From the NCBI GenBank assembly GCA_028289545.1, contig JANQPG010000010.1:35420-99419 (forward strand): a DNA stretch of 64,000 bases, read 5' to 3'. Positions 25,898 to 34,772 of the stretch are shown piece by piece. Within the stretch, counting starts at the first letter, position 1; every line of letters starts with the position of its first letter. This stretch comes from Woeseiaceae bacterium. Lineage in GTDB: Bacteria; Pseudomonadota; Gammaproteobacteria; Steroidobacterales; Woeseiaceae. The notes beneath the pieces were generated by a model. It was given only the letters and a program-made list of their open reading frames with translations, did no database searches and had not been told where the DNA came from. The translations under genes were made by a program, and so were the position numbers.

Positions 25898-26805
25898 TGC
25901 GCGGCTCTCCAGCGCCTGTTCGCTTCCAGGTCCTCGGCGAATGCGACGGCGTCATCCTTGCAGCGATCCTGGTCGTAGCGTTCTTCGTAGCCGACAAGAT
26001 GGCCCTCGGGGTCGCAGAAATAGCCGAGCGCACCGCGCCCGAACTGGATTCGGTCGTTGACGAGCCGCACACCGCGTTCGACGAGTTTTGCGCGATAGCC
26101 GTCGAAGTGGCTGACGCGAAGGATGAACGCATCGGGGACCTCGAAACGGTCGCCCGGCGGCGTTTCGGTCTTGCCGCCGCTTCTGAGTTCCAGTGCCGTG
26201 CCGTCGCCGCAGTCGAGGGTGGCGCGGGTTCCGCTACGTTCGGCAAGCACGAGGCCCAGGGTCCCGGTATAGAAATCGACCATGGCGTCGAGACTCGCGA
26301 CGTGTCGAATGAGGCTGTCGATCCCCTGTATGTCGGCCGGCATGGGCGCAATCCCCGGGTTGTAGCCTCGGTGTTGTCGCGTCGCGGCCGCACGCTCGCG
26401 CGCCGTTGCGTCGAAGGAGCGTTGCGAGTCCGGTGGCGCCTCGCGCAGCATGACAAAATGCCCATCGACGTCCTTGAATACCGCAAACTTGCCGAGCTCG
26501 TCCTCGGCGTCGGCCACGATGTCGACCCCGTGACGCCGCAGTCGATCCCGTACGCCCGCGAGATCGACGCAACGCATGACGGGCAGCGTCGGACTGTGCT
26601 CCCAGTTGCTGTATCGCCATGTCGGTCCGGCGTCCGATTTCGGTTCGAATACAACGGTTTCGCCCGCCCAGAACAGCCACGCATCAGCGTAGCCACGCAA
26701 GAGCGGCAGCTGCAGCACCTCACCGTAAAATCGGGCAACGCGTTCGGCGTTCTGCGATCGCGGCAAAATCCAGCCGAGACTCATTACCTCTGCCGATACA
26801 CTCAT
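25894..26805 (-). CDS. Two-domain VOC (glyoxalase/extradiol dioxygenase-like) protein
   Basis: 303 residues with two vicinal-oxygen-chelate repeats (about 5-125 and 145-270). Domain 1 has RVARFYGEVLQLP and FKDVDGHFVML; domain 2 has SLIRHVASLDAMVDFYTGTLGL and YFCDPEGHLVGYEE. A shared C-terminal tail with YDQDRCKDDAVAFAEDLEA resembles the tail of the VOC protein at 33795-34682, so they are paralogues. Such proteins may be lyases, isomerases or dioxygenases; the metal ligands are not complete enough to choose. Its stop overlaps the binding-protein start. Confidence 0.8.
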   Translation of the reverse strand: MSVSAEVMSLGWILPRSQNAERVARFYGEVLQLPLLRGYADAWLFWAGETVVFEPKSDAGPTWRYSNWEHSPTLPVMRCVDLAGVRDRLRRHGVDIVADAEDELGKFAVFKDVDGHFVMLREAPPDSQRSFDATARERAAATRQHRGYNPGIAPMPADIQGIDSLIRHVASLDAMVDFYTGTLGLVLAERSGTRATLDCGDGTALELRSGGKTETPPGDRFEVPDAFILRVSHFDGYRAKLVERGVRLVNDRIQFGRGALGYFCDPEGHLVGYEERYDQDRCKDDAVAFAEDLEANRRWRAAQ

Positions 26806-26824
26806 ACCCGAATAATGCTCCCGC

Positions 26825-27673
26825 TCATGCCACGGCTTCGGAAGCCGGGCGTTCCCAGACCACGGGGAACAGCTCGCCGGAAGGGTGCTCGCCGACCGGC
26901 AGCGAATCGAGACCGGGAACGTCGACGGCGCCCTCCCGGTGTTTCCAGCGTATGTCGTCGCCTATCCAGCGGGAGGACAAGCCGATGCGAGGATGTTCTG
27001 CGTTTATCGCATCGCCGGAGCCGTGCGGGGTTCGGGGATGAAACAGCACGATATCGCCGGGCTCCAGATCGTAGCCAACGATCTCGTGGTCGAAGTCGGG
27101 TTCGTTGCGCAGCGCATTGAAGTCGGGGCAGACCGGCGCCGCGGAGGGTCCGAAGTCGCCTTTCAGGTAGCTCGCCCGGAAGATCGTGTGTTCCTCGACC
27201 AGTTTCTTGTAATAACCCGCCACAAATTCGAGCCGGCCGTTCGATTGCGTCACGGGCGACAGCGCAAGCCAGAGAGTCGGCACCTGATGTCCGCTCATTG
27301 GCCAGGTCGTCATGTCGTGATGCCACGGCATGATGTGCGGGGAGCCAATGGGCTTGATGAACAGATGGTCCTGAAACGCGCGGATTCGCTGGCAGCCGAG
27401 CACCCGGCCGACGATTTCCGCTGCGGGCGACTCGAGTATGTAGTCGCGAAACAGGCCGCTGTGCCGCCACAGGTAGATGATCGATACGAAGTCCTTGCTG
27501 TTCGACGGTCCCGTGTATTCATAACGATCGGCATGCTCAACCGCGTCGGTTACGGCTTTGTTGAGTTCGTCGCACCATTGTTGATCGAACATGCCGCGCA
27601 CACAAACGACGCCGTCGCGCTCGTACGTGGCCTGGTGTTCGGCAGAGATCGGCAGTAAAGGGTTTCTGTTCAT
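26825..27673 (-). CDS. PhyH-family Fe(II)/2-oxoglutarate dioxygenase
   Basis: 282 residues. The 2-His-1-carboxylate iron site is visible as PWHHD (His118 and Asp120) and TPHGSG (His217), with an Arg shortly after (HPRIGLSSRW) for 2-oxoglutarate. The N-terminal region YERDGVVCVRGMFD is typical of phytanoyl-CoA dioxygenase-like enzymes. Expected reaction: hydroxylation of an unactivated carbon. It lies 6 bases downstream of the flavoprotein gene and 19 bases before the VOC gene, inside the leftward series. The natural substrate is unknown, and no CoA-binding signature is recognisable. Confidence 0.88.
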   Translation of the reverse strand: MNRNPLLPISAEHQATYERDGVVCVRGMFDQQWCDELNKAVTDAVEHADRYEYTGPSNSKDFVSIIYLWRHSGLFRDYILESPAAEIVGRVLGCQRIRAFQDHLFIKPIGSPHIMPWHHDMTTWPMSGHQVPTLWLALSPVTQSNGRLEFVAGYYKKLVEEHTIFRASYLKGDFGPSAAPVCPDFNALRNEPDFDHEIVGYDLEPGDIVLFHPRTPHGSGDAINAEHPRIGLSSRWIGDDIRWKHREGAVDVPGLDSLPVGEHPSGELFPVVWERPASEAVA

Positions 27674-27679
27674 CTCGCT

Positions 27680-29125
27680 TCATCCTGTTTCAGTTAACTG
27701 TTGCGTTTCGCTGCGGTCGAGACGAGTGAAGGCCAGGGTTTCACCCAGCAGGCGGCCGAAACTCAATGCCGGCGTCGCCATCATGCCGCCGGCGGCGGAC
27801 CGCCCCATCAGCTGGCAGCTGCCGATGATCTCGCCGGCAACGTAAAGATTCGGGATCGCTTCGCCGTTTGCGCGTAACGCTCGAAGTGTGGCGTCGGTAA
27901 GTATTCCGATCGGACTAATGACGTTGCAGCCCTGAAACCGGATTGCGTAGAAAGGTGGCGTGGCGATCGGCGCCGGCATGTGCTGCCGGCCAAGCGGATC
28001 ACTTCCGTGTACCTGCGCCTCGTTGTAGCGGCGCACTGTCGTCTCGAGCCCCGAAGCGTCTATACCGGCGGCGTCGGCGAGTTCCTCGAGCGTCCCGGCG
28101 GAAAAGAACCAGGCGTGTCTCTCGAAATCTTCGGTCGCGTCGGGGACATACCACTTGCGCATACGGTCGGGCGCCTCCCGATGTATCCGATCGTCAAATA
28201 GCATGAAGCCGCAGTAGCCGGGTTGATGCATTAGCGCCTGTTCCTGCGCATCGATCGAGGGCTCGTCTTCGCGGATGAATCGCTTGCCTTCCGAGTTGAC
28301 GATGATCTCCCAGGGCTGCCTCAACTGCGGCAGCGTGTTCAACCGGCAGAGGATTTTTCGCGCCGGCCCATTGCCGTCCATGACGGCGCCAAAAGACAGA
28401 TTGAAGCCGTTCTCCCCCGTGAGCCCGGCGCCAACGTCGAGCGCCGCTTCGAGACCGCTGCCGCGAGCGTAGTGCGGCGCCCAGTCGAGAATCTGATCGA
28501 CGCCGTGAAAGTGTCGATACAAAAGCTGGTTCGCGGCGTAGCCGCCGGTGGACAGCAGCACCTTCCCGGCGTAGTAGCGCCGGTCCCGGCCTTCCGCGTC
28601 CCGCACCGACACGCCGGTGACGGCGCCGTCCCGGTAGAGCAGAGACCGGCATGATGTACCCAGGCGCAGACGGATGTGTCCGCTTTTCTCGAAGTGCGCG
28701 ATCCGCCTGGCGAGTGCAGCGACGATCTCGCTCCCGCCATCGACCGCCCAATAGGTGCGCGGCGTCTTGTAGGCTTCATGATTGAAGACGATCTGCGGCG
28801 TTTCCGGGTCGATCCGCACGCCGAGTCGTTCGAGCCAGGCAATGGTGTCCGCGGCGTTGTCCACCGCGAGGCGCAACACGGCTTCGTTGGCTTCGCCTTT
28901 TGCCAGTGTGAGGACCTCGGCGAAGTGGGCGTCGGGACTGTCGGCAATGTCGCTTTTCTGCTGCTGTTGTGTGCCTGCGGCGCTGAGTTCCCGTGCATAT
29001 CGGAGCGTGCCGCCGATCTCGGTTTCGCCGTCGAACAGCAGTACGGTCGCGCCGCGCTCCGCTGCACAAATGGCGGCTGGCAGGCCGGCGGTGCCGGCAC
29101 CCACGACTATAAAATCAGCGTCCAC
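27680..29125 (-). CDS. FAD-dependent oxidoreductase (paralogue of the flavoprotein at 22927)
   Basis: 481 residues, with VVGAGTAGLPAAICAAE, LFDGETEIGGTLRYA and the C-terminal LYVAGEIIGSCQLMGRSAAGG. It aligns with the other flavoprotein of the island along its length (for example PFYAIRFQGC in both, and NHEAYKTPRTYWA against HSHEAYGTARTYWG). The class is fumarate reductase/3-ketosteroid dehydrogenase-like: reduction or desaturation of an enone or acid. The start is GTG at 29125 with AGGA just upstream at short spacing. It is the first gene after site C and probably begins a separate leftward transcript. Confidence 0.85.
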   Translation of the reverse strand: MDADFIVVGAGTAGLPAAICAAERGATVLLFDGETEIGGTLRYARELSAAGTQQQQKSDIADSPDAHFAEVLTLAKGEANEAVLRLAVDNAADTIAWLERLGVRIDPETPQIVFNHEAYKTPRTYWAVDGGSEIVAALARRIAHFEKSGHIRLRLGTSCRSLLYRDGAVTGVSVRDAEGRDRRYYAGKVLLSTGGYAANQLLYRHFHGVDQILDWAPHYARGSGLEAALDVGAGLTGENGFNLSFGAVMDGNGPARKILCRLNTLPQLRQPWEIIVNSEGKRFIREDEPSIDAQEQALMHQPGYCGFMLFDDRIHREAPDRMRKWYVPDATEDFERHAWFFSAGTLEELADAAGIDASGLETTVRRYNEAQVHGSDPLGRQHMPAPIATPPFYAIRFQGCNVISPIGILTDATLRALRANGEAIPNLYVAGEIIGSCQLMGRSAAGGMMATPALSFGRLLGETLAFTRLDRSETQQLTETG

Positions 29126-29182
29126 TCATCCTGCTTCGCGACCGCGAGACCGCCTCAATAAAACGTATATCGGCACAAATTG

Positions 29183-29196
29183 TACCGTATAAGGAA
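29183..29196. promoter_or_regulatory. Weak operator-like site C
   Basis: TACCGTATAAGGAA keeps the CC-N6-GG spacing of TTCCTATATAGGAA but matches poorly in the core. It lies 58 bases upstream of the flavoprotein start and downstream of the ABC ATPase gene. It is included because of position and partial dyad only. Confidence 0.35.
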
Positions 29197-29235
29197 TTTC
29201 TTTTCGAGCCAGACGGCGGCTCTTTGGTCCCTGCG

Positions 29236-31047
29236 CTACGCGGGTTTTGCGTTCGGTAGCCGCAGATCGCCCGGGTAGTGGCAGGCGACCAGCCGGTCAT
29301 GATGCTGGCTGAGCGCCGGTTTTTCCTCGCGGCAACGTGCTGCGGCAATCGGGCAACGGGTGTGAAAAGCGCATCCGGAAGGTGGGTCGAGCGGCGACGG
29401 TTGTTCGCCACGCATCGGAACCCTGTTGAGCGTCCGCCCGGGTTCGGGGTCGGGTGCGGCGGACAACAGTGCGGTCGTGTAGGGGTGCAGCGGCGATCGG
29501 GTCAGGGATTCCGCGCGGCCTTCCTCGACGATCTCTCCCAGATACATCACGACAATGCGGTCGGCGATGTGATGCATCAGCGCGAGATCGTGGGCGACGA
29601 TCAGGTAACCGATGTCGAGGTTCCGCTGCAGCTTGTTCAGAAGCGCAACAACCTGGGCCTGCATGGATACGTCAAGTGCGGCAACCGGTTCATCGGCAAT
29701 CAGAATCTCGGGTTCGAGGATCAACGCCCTCGCGATAGCAATACGTTGCCGCTGGCCGCCGGAGAACTGACCGGGCCGGCGGTCCAGGGCGTCTTCGGGC
29801 AGGCCGACGAGCGACAGTACTTCGCGGATACGCGCCTCGTTCTCGTTGTTGCTGCCGACGTTCTGGGCGCGCAGGGGTTCTCCGACGATGCGGCGAATTG
29901 TCCATCGGGGGTTCAGGCTGGCGTAGGGGTCCTGGAAGACCAGTTGAAGGCGCCGCCTCAGCGGCTTCAGCTCTCGTCCGGAAAGGGTCGCGACATCGGC
30001 GCCATCGAAGAGCACGGTACCGCTCGTGGGTCGATGTATGCCCATCAGCGCGCCGACGAGCGTCGATTTACCCGAACCCGATTCGCCCACCAGTCCGACG
30101 GTTTCGCCGCGCGATACCGCGATGTTGACGTTCTTGACGGCGCGGAGCTGCATGCCCCGGCTCGAAAAGGTTACCGAGAGATCGCGCCCTTCGAGTAGCG
30201 GCTGCCCGGCTTCGACGCGCGTACCGTCCCGAGCGACGACATACGGCCTGCGAAAGCTCGGCACGCTCCGTATCAGCTTCTTCGTGTATTCATGTTGCGG
30301 CCGGGAAAGCACCTCGACACACGGCCCGGTCTCGACGAATTGGCCTCGTTGCATGACCGCGATGCGGTCGCAGATTTCCGCGGCCACGCCAAGATCGTGG
30401 GTGACGAGGATAATGCCGCGCTGATCGATACGCTGCCGCAGGAGGTCCAGGATTTGCGCTTGTATGGTGGCGTCCAGCGCGGTTGTCGGCTCGTCCGCTA
30501 CGAGGAGCGGCGGATCGTTCAACGTCGCCATTGCGATCATGACCCGTTGCCGCAGGCCGCCGGACAACTCATGCGGATAGGCGCTGAAGCGTTGCCGCGG
30601 GGCGGGAACGCCGACCTTGGCCAGAGCATCGACGCAGAGTTCTTCGGCCTCCTGACGCGACTTGCGTTGGTGCCGGCAGATAACCTCTACCATCGAGGCG
30701 CCGACCGTACGTACCGGGTTGAAGCTGCTCATCGGATCCTGGAAGATCATGGCGACATCGCGACCGCGCACTTCCTGCATCTGCTTTGCGTCGAACCCGG
30801 ACAGATCCGCGCCGCTCAGCTCGATGGACTCAACCGATCTCACACCCTGCTGCGGAACCAGATCGAGCAGGCTCAATCCGACCATGGTTTTACCCGAACC
30901 CGATTCACCCACCAGTCCCAGGATCTCGCCGCTGGCCACGTCCAGATCGATTGAGCGTACGACGTCGACGTATTCGCCGTTCAGCTTACGGAAGCTCACG
31001 GTCAGGCCGCGAACCGACAACACGTTTCGAGACGGAGGTGCTTTCAT
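29236..31047 (-). CDS. Fused double-ATPase of a peptide-type ABC importer (DppD-DppF-like)
   Basis: 603 residues with two complete nucleotide-binding domains in one chain. Domain 1 has GESGSGKTM, LSGGLRQRV and LVADEPTTALD; domain 2 has GESGSGKST, FSGGQRQRI and LIADEPVAALD, followed by the C-terminal oligopeptide-transporter region with CAFHTRCPIA. Family knowledge: it energises uptake of peptides, opines or related solutes. Its ATG overlaps the stop of the second permease (ATGA). The nearby leftward binding-protein gene at 24362-25897 is the likely partner. Confidence 0.93.
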   Translation of the reverse strand: MKAPPSRNVLSVRGLTVSFRKLNGEYVDVVRSIDLDVASGEILGLVGESGSGKTMVGLSLLDLVPQQGVRSVESIELSGADLSGFDAKQMQEVRGRDVAMIFQDPMSSFNPVRTVGASMVEVICRHQRKSRQEAEELCVDALAKVGVPAPRQRFSAYPHELSGGLRQRVMIAMATLNDPPLLVADEPTTALDATIQAQILDLLRQRIDQRGIILVTHDLGVAAEICDRIAVMQRGQFVETGPCVEVLSRPQHEYTKKLIRSVPSFRRPYVVARDGTRVEAGQPLLEGRDLSVTFSSRGMQLRAVKNVNIAVSRGETVGLVGESGSGKSTLVGALMGIHRPTSGTVLFDGADVATLSGRELKPLRRRLQLVFQDPYASLNPRWTIRRIVGEPLRAQNVGSNNENEARIREVLSLVGLPEDALDRRPGQFSGGQRQRIAIARALILEPEILIADEPVAALDVSMQAQVVALLNKLQRNLDIGYLIVAHDLALMHHIADRIVVMYLGEIVEEGRAESLTRSPLHPYTTALLSAAPDPEPGRTLNRVPMRGEQPSPLDPPSGCAFHTRCPIAAARCREEKPALSQHHDRLVACHYPGDLRLPNAKPA

Positions 31048-31916
31048 AGCAGCGGTGCGGGGCCTTTCTGACGATAGCGCCGGGTAAGCCCGTCGCCGAG
31101 GAGATTGGCGGCGACCACTACCACCACGATCGCAATGCCTGGCGCAAACACCAGCCAGGGCGCGCGCAACAGGTACTGCCGCGACTCAGCCAGCATATTG
31201 CCCCAGGTCGGTGCGCCCAGCGGAGCGCCGATACCCAGGAAAGACAGCGCGCTTTCGGCAATCAGCATATCGGCACAGTTGAATGCCGTCATCGCCAGCA
31301 GCGTCGGCATGACGCCGGGGGCAATGTGTCCGAGCAGAATCGATCCGCGGCTGACCCCCTGAAGCCGCGCGCTCGTGACGTAACTTCGCTCCATGAGGCT
31401 GAGCGCTTCAGCGTACGTTACCCGAGCGAACACCGGCCAGCCGAGAAAGCCGAGGGTGAGCACCATCGGTAGCCATCCCTGGCCAATGATTGCGATGACG
31501 CACACGGCGACGATCAGGCCCGGAAAAGCGATGACAGTATCCGTAAACCAGCGAATCAGCGTGCGAGGCCAACCCGGGCTGGCCGCCGCGGAGAGTCCGA
31601 GGAATGCCCCGATGAAGAGCGATATGAGCGTCGCGCTGATCGCAGCGGTTGTGGACCAGACGAGTCCGGCCAGCAGGCGCGACCAGATGTCCCGGCCCAG
31701 CTGATCCGTTCCGAGCCAGTGACTTTCGGCGCCGATCGCAAGCAAACGGTTTCTCAGGTTGCTGGCGGCCGGGTCGTGGGCCATCAGCAGCGGCGCAAAC
31801 ACGACGAGTGTTATCAGCAGCAAGATCAACGCGCCGCCCGCGACGAGTTCGGTGTTGCCGCGGCCGGCGGCCGACAGACGACGTGCGCGGCTTAGCTGAC
31901 GAGACAGCAGGATCAA
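31044..31916 (-). CDS. ABC importer permease (DppC-like)
   Basis: 290 residues, with an N-terminal helix (ALILLLITLVVFAPLL), the family feature HWLGTDQLGRDIWSRLLAG, five further helices and the EAA loop region around TSARLQGVSRGSILLGHIAPG. The frame extends far upstream in an unrelated overlap with the first permease gene. I place the start at TTG 31916, which has CGGGAG 7 bases upstream and overlaps the first permease stop (TTGA). The pairing with the DppB-like gene is conventional for this importer family. Confidence 0.85.
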   Translation of the reverse strand: MILLSRQLSRARRLSAAGRGNTELVAGGALILLLITLVVFAPLLMAHDPAASNLRNRLLAIGAESHWLGTDQLGRDIWSRLLAGLVWSTTAAISATLISLFIGAFLGLSAAASPGWPRTLIRWFTDTVIAFPGLIVAVCVIAIIGQGWLPMVLTLGFLGWPVFARVTYAEALSLMERSYVTSARLQGVSRGSILLGHIAPGVMPTLLAMTAFNCADMLIAESALSFLGIGAPLGAPTWGNMLAESRQYLLRAPWLVFAPGIAIVVVVVAANLLGDGLTRRYRQKGPAPLL

Positions 31917-32875
31917 CGTCGAACTCCCGAATCCCGTAGCCTGGGATCGAGGAAGCGGAAACTCAGGTCGGTCAGGTTGTTGACCGCGAACACGAGAATG
32001 GCAATGAAAACGGCAAGCGCCTGAACGAGCGGAAAGTCCAGCGTGCGGGTCGATTGCATGAGTTGCCAGCCGAGTCCCGGCCACGCAAACATCGTCTCGA
32101 CAATGACCGAACCCGAAACCAGGTAGGCGAACTGGCTTCCAATGAGCGCAACCGCGCCCAGCAGCGCGTTCGGCAGCGCATGCCGCCACAGTACCGCGCG
32201 CGGCGATGCGCCGTACGCAAGCGCGGTACGGACATAGTCTTTGCCGAGTGTCTCCGAGACCCGTGTGCTGATGACGCGCGTGAGCTTCGGGATCAGGAAA
32301 GAGGCGAGCGTCAGGGTCGGCAGTATCCAGGTCTCGACGCCGCCCCTGCCGATAGACGGTAACCAGCCCAGTTGAACCGACAGCAGCTGGATCATGAACA
32401 AACCCGCAACGAATCCCGGTACGCCCTGAGCCAGAAAGACGAGCAGGCTGGCAACACGCCGGGAGGCCCGATTCTGGTAGATACCCATCCAGGCCCCGAG
32501 AGGCAAGCAAACCGCAATCGTCACCGCCATCGCCATGATCGTGAGCTGCAGCGTGACGGGCAGCGCCTCGAGCACAACGTCCAATGCCGGCCGGCCGCTC
32601 TCCAGCGATGTGCCGAAGTCAAACCGAATCAGCGCCGACAGGTAGTTCAGGTACTGGACGATCAGGGGTTTGTCGAGACCGTACTGCGCTTCGATTGCGG
32701 CAATCTGTTCCTCGGTGGCGTCCGCGCCGGCCAGTACGAGCGCCGGGTCGCCCGTCACGCGGAGCAGGAAGAACAGCAGGGTCAGCAGTGCCCCGAGCAG
32801 CGCCAGAAACTCGAGCAGCTTTCGCAAGCCCGCAACCGCCAGCGGAGACAGGCGATATCGACGGTCCCCCTTCAT
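31913..32875 (-). CDS. ABC importer permease (DppB-like)
   Basis: 320 residues, with the N-terminal helix LEFLALLGALLTLLFFLLR, the DppB-type extracytoplasmic loop QYGLDKPLIVQYLNYLSALI, the region DFGTSLESGRP, and the cytoplasmic loop YVRTALAYGASPRAVLWRHA, the EAA-like coupling segment. ATG 32875 is preferred over GTG 32908 because the extra residues are not hydrophobic or conserved-looking; GGGGAG lies 12 bases upstream, a long spacing. It is the first gene of the importer operon, with site D 90 bases upstream and the IclR gene just before it on the same strand. Confidence 0.88.
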   Translation of the reverse strand: MKGDRRYRLSPLAVAGLRKLLEFLALLGALLTLLFFLLRVTGDPALVLAGADATEEQIAAIEAQYGLDKPLIVQYLNYLSALIRFDFGTSLESGRPALDVVLEALPVTLQLTIMAMAVTIAVCLPLGAWMGIYQNRASRRVASLLVFLAQGVPGFVAGLFMIQLLSVQLGWLPSIGRGGVETWILPTLTLASFLIPKLTRVISTRVSETLGKDYVRTALAYGASPRAVLWRHALPNALLGAVALIGSQFAYLVSGSVIVETMFAWPGLGWQLMQSTRTLDFPLVQALAVFIAILVFAVNNLTDLSFRFLDPRLRDSGVRR

Positions 32876-32964
32876 CGGTGCTTTGTTCTCCCCAAAAGCC
32901 GGTTCCACGCCGGACAGCCCCAGGTTGAATGGCAGTCCAGCTATTCAGATATTAGAACAATATG

Positions 32965-32978
32965 TCTCCATATAGGAA
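32965..32978. promoter_or_regulatory. Operator-like site D
   Basis: TCTCCATATAGGAA lies between the IclR stop and the importer permease start. On the other strand the half-site TTCCTATAT is perfect, and the second half deviates at three positions from TTCCTATATAGGAA. The position is suitable for control of the importer operon. Confidence 0.45.
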
Positions 32979-32986
32979 ACAAATGT

Positions 32987-33802
32987 TCAGGCCGGGTTCT
33001 GCTCGGGGTAGTACTGCTCTATGACGCCGCTCAGGATATTGGCGATCTCGTCCCGGTTGGCTTTCAGCCGCGTCGTCGGACCCCCAATTGAAACGGCGAT
33101 CGGCCGCACGCCGGCAGGGAGCGGCAGGAGTTTCGCGATGCTCATGACGTTGGTGGCGTAGACGCTATCGGACGTCGCGAACCCGCGCTTGGCGACGCGA
33201 CGAATATCCCGCTTCAGGCGTTGCGGGTCGACATCGGCGAATTCTTCGTCGCGGGCTTTCTGGATTCGATGCAGCAGTTTGTCGAACTCCGCGTCGTTCA
33301 TGGCGCTAATGAGCGCCCGGCCTGCCGCGGATTTGTGGATGGGGTAGCGCACGCCTTCCGTGAGGTTCAGCGTCAGCGGCTGATAGCCGGGAAGGCAGCT
33401 ATGGTATTGGGCGTATAACCCGTGCTGCGTTGCCAACCCAACCGTCTCGCCCACCGCATCTCGGATGTCTTCGAGCATTGACTGGTGTTCGTTATGACCG
33501 ATCAGCAGGTTTTCGATGCGCCGCCCGAGATTGCAGACACCCAGACTCGGGAAATAGGTTTTCGACGACGGATCCTCGTTGAGATAGCCGAGATTGGACA
33601 GGCTTCTGAGCAGTTTCAGCAGGCTGGATTTCGGCAACCCGAGACGGATGGCGATCTCGGTCAGAGTTTGTGGCTTACCGCTGGCCGCCAGGGTCTCGAG
33701 GATCAGAAACACCCTCTCGACGGAGAGACCGGCCGCTTCGCGATCCGCGCGCGGAGTTCGCTTCGTTTTGCCGCTCGCCGGCAAGCGTTTCGTTTTAGCC
33801 AC
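32987..33802 (-). CDS. IclR-family transcriptional regulator
   Basis: 271 residues. A basic N-terminal tail is followed by a winged HTH (about 27-85: SVERVFLILETLAASGKPQTL and LGLPKSSLLKLLRSL) and the IclR effector domain (about 95-265: VGETVGLATQHG, YPIHKSAAGRALIS, IAVSIGGPTTRL). The family binds short palindromes near catabolic promoters and responds to small aromatic, sugar-acid or pathway intermediates. The GTG start at 33802 overlaps the preceding VOC gene by 8 bases, so the two are co-transcribed. It is the only dedicated regulator inside the 5.7-41 kb island, hence the best candidate to bind sites A-E. Confidence 0.92.
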   Translation of the reverse strand: MAKTKRLPASGKTKRTPRADREAAGLSVERVFLILETLAASGKPQTLTEIAIRLGLPKSSLLKLLRSLSNLGYLNEDPSSKTYFPSLGVCNLGRRIENLLIGHNEHQSMLEDIRDAVGETVGLATQHGLYAQYHSCLPGYQPLTLNLTEGVRYPIHKSAAGRALISAMNDAEFDKLLHRIQKARDEEFADVDPQRLKRDIRRVAKRGFATSDSVYATNVMSIAKLLPLPAGVRPIAVSIGGPTTRLKANRDEIANILSGVIEQYYPEQNPA

Positions 33803-34682
33803 TGTCCTGTTCCGTTCGAACCCACAGGCTGCGGGCCTGGAGATCCTCGATTAGCTGCGTCGTCATGACATCCGGGTTGTAGGGCTTGCGTTCCTGCCAG
33901 CCCATCAGACGATGATCAGGCGTCAGTACATAGTCCAGCGAGCCGCCCGGGAACTCGTGCTGCGACAGGCAGCGTTTCCCGAGTTTCGTCAGCTCGCGAC
34001 GCAGACTTTCGATGCCGTAAACCCGAAGAATCCATGAATCCGGCACTTCGCTGCGCTCGCTTATCGGCGCAAATGTTTCGCCGTCGGGTCGAAGATCAAG
34101 TATGCAGTTGTCGCCCAAGCAAAGTCTACTTGCGGCGCTTGTTGTCTCCAGGTCCTCCAGACCCAGGCGTCGAAGAAAGGCCGCTTCCGCGGCAACATCC
34201 GTTGCTTTGTGTATCACACGGCTCAATCCCTCGACCGTCTGTCCCATCCTGATGTCGCCCGGCAAGGTGCCGGAGCGCCACGCGCCATCGATGCGGTTGC
34301 CGGTAGCCGCTCTCAACTGCTCAATGCCGAACAGATTTCCGTCGGGATCCGGAAACAGGAGTGTGCTGGCGCGTTCATCGCTCTCCTCCTCTGCGGGATG
34401 GGTCCCGGCCGCCGCGAGAGCGCGTTCTGCTGCTGGAAGATTCGGGCTTCGAAAAACGGGAATACACTGAGACGTACTGTGTCTGAGAGCGGCGTCTTGC
34501 GCGAGCCGGTTCGTTTCGAGTACCGCCGTGTGTCCGGCCCACAGCATTACTCCTGAGGAGTCGGAGGTGTCCCAGCTACGCAGGCGGGGCAGACCCAGGT
34601 TCTGCTCGTAGAACGCGCCGAGCTTTATCGGGTCCTCGCTGCGGCGTAGAAACCACCCGAGACCCTGTATACCTGTTTTCAT
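33795..34682 (-). CDS. Two-domain VOC (glyoxalase-like) protein
   Basis: 295 residues with two VOC repeats: GLGWFLRRSEDPIKLGAFYEQ and FPDPDGNLFGIEQ in the first; LSRVIHKATDVAAEAAFLRR and LTPDHRLMGWQE in the second. The C-terminal tail (YNPDVMTTQLIEDLQARS) resembles that of the VOC protein at 25894-26805. The ATG at 34682 is chosen because GGAG lies 8 bases upstream; an earlier in-frame start adds a short tail without support. It is the first gene before iclR, divergent from the TonB receptor across site E. Confidence 0.8.
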   Translation of the reverse strand: MKTGIQGLGWFLRRSEDPIKLGAFYEQNLGLPRLRSWDTSDSSGVMLWAGHTAVLETNRLAQDAALRHSTSQCIPVFRSPNLPAAERALAAAGTHPAEEESDERASTLLFPDPDGNLFGIEQLRAATGNRIDGAWRSGTLPGDIRMGQTVEGLSRVIHKATDVAAEAAFLRRLGLEDLETTSAASRLCLGDNCILDLRPDGETFAPISERSEVPDSWILRVYGIESLRRELTKLGKRCLSQHEFPGGSLDYVLTPDHRLMGWQERKPYNPDVMTTQLIEDLQARSLWVRTEQDSG

Positions 34683-34772
34683 CGATGTTGCTCCGGTGAC
34701 CATCCGCGTGGCGTACGCGCCATTTTAGGGTGTACGGTCGTAGCCAGGGCGGGTATTCAAGCCCGAATGTTA

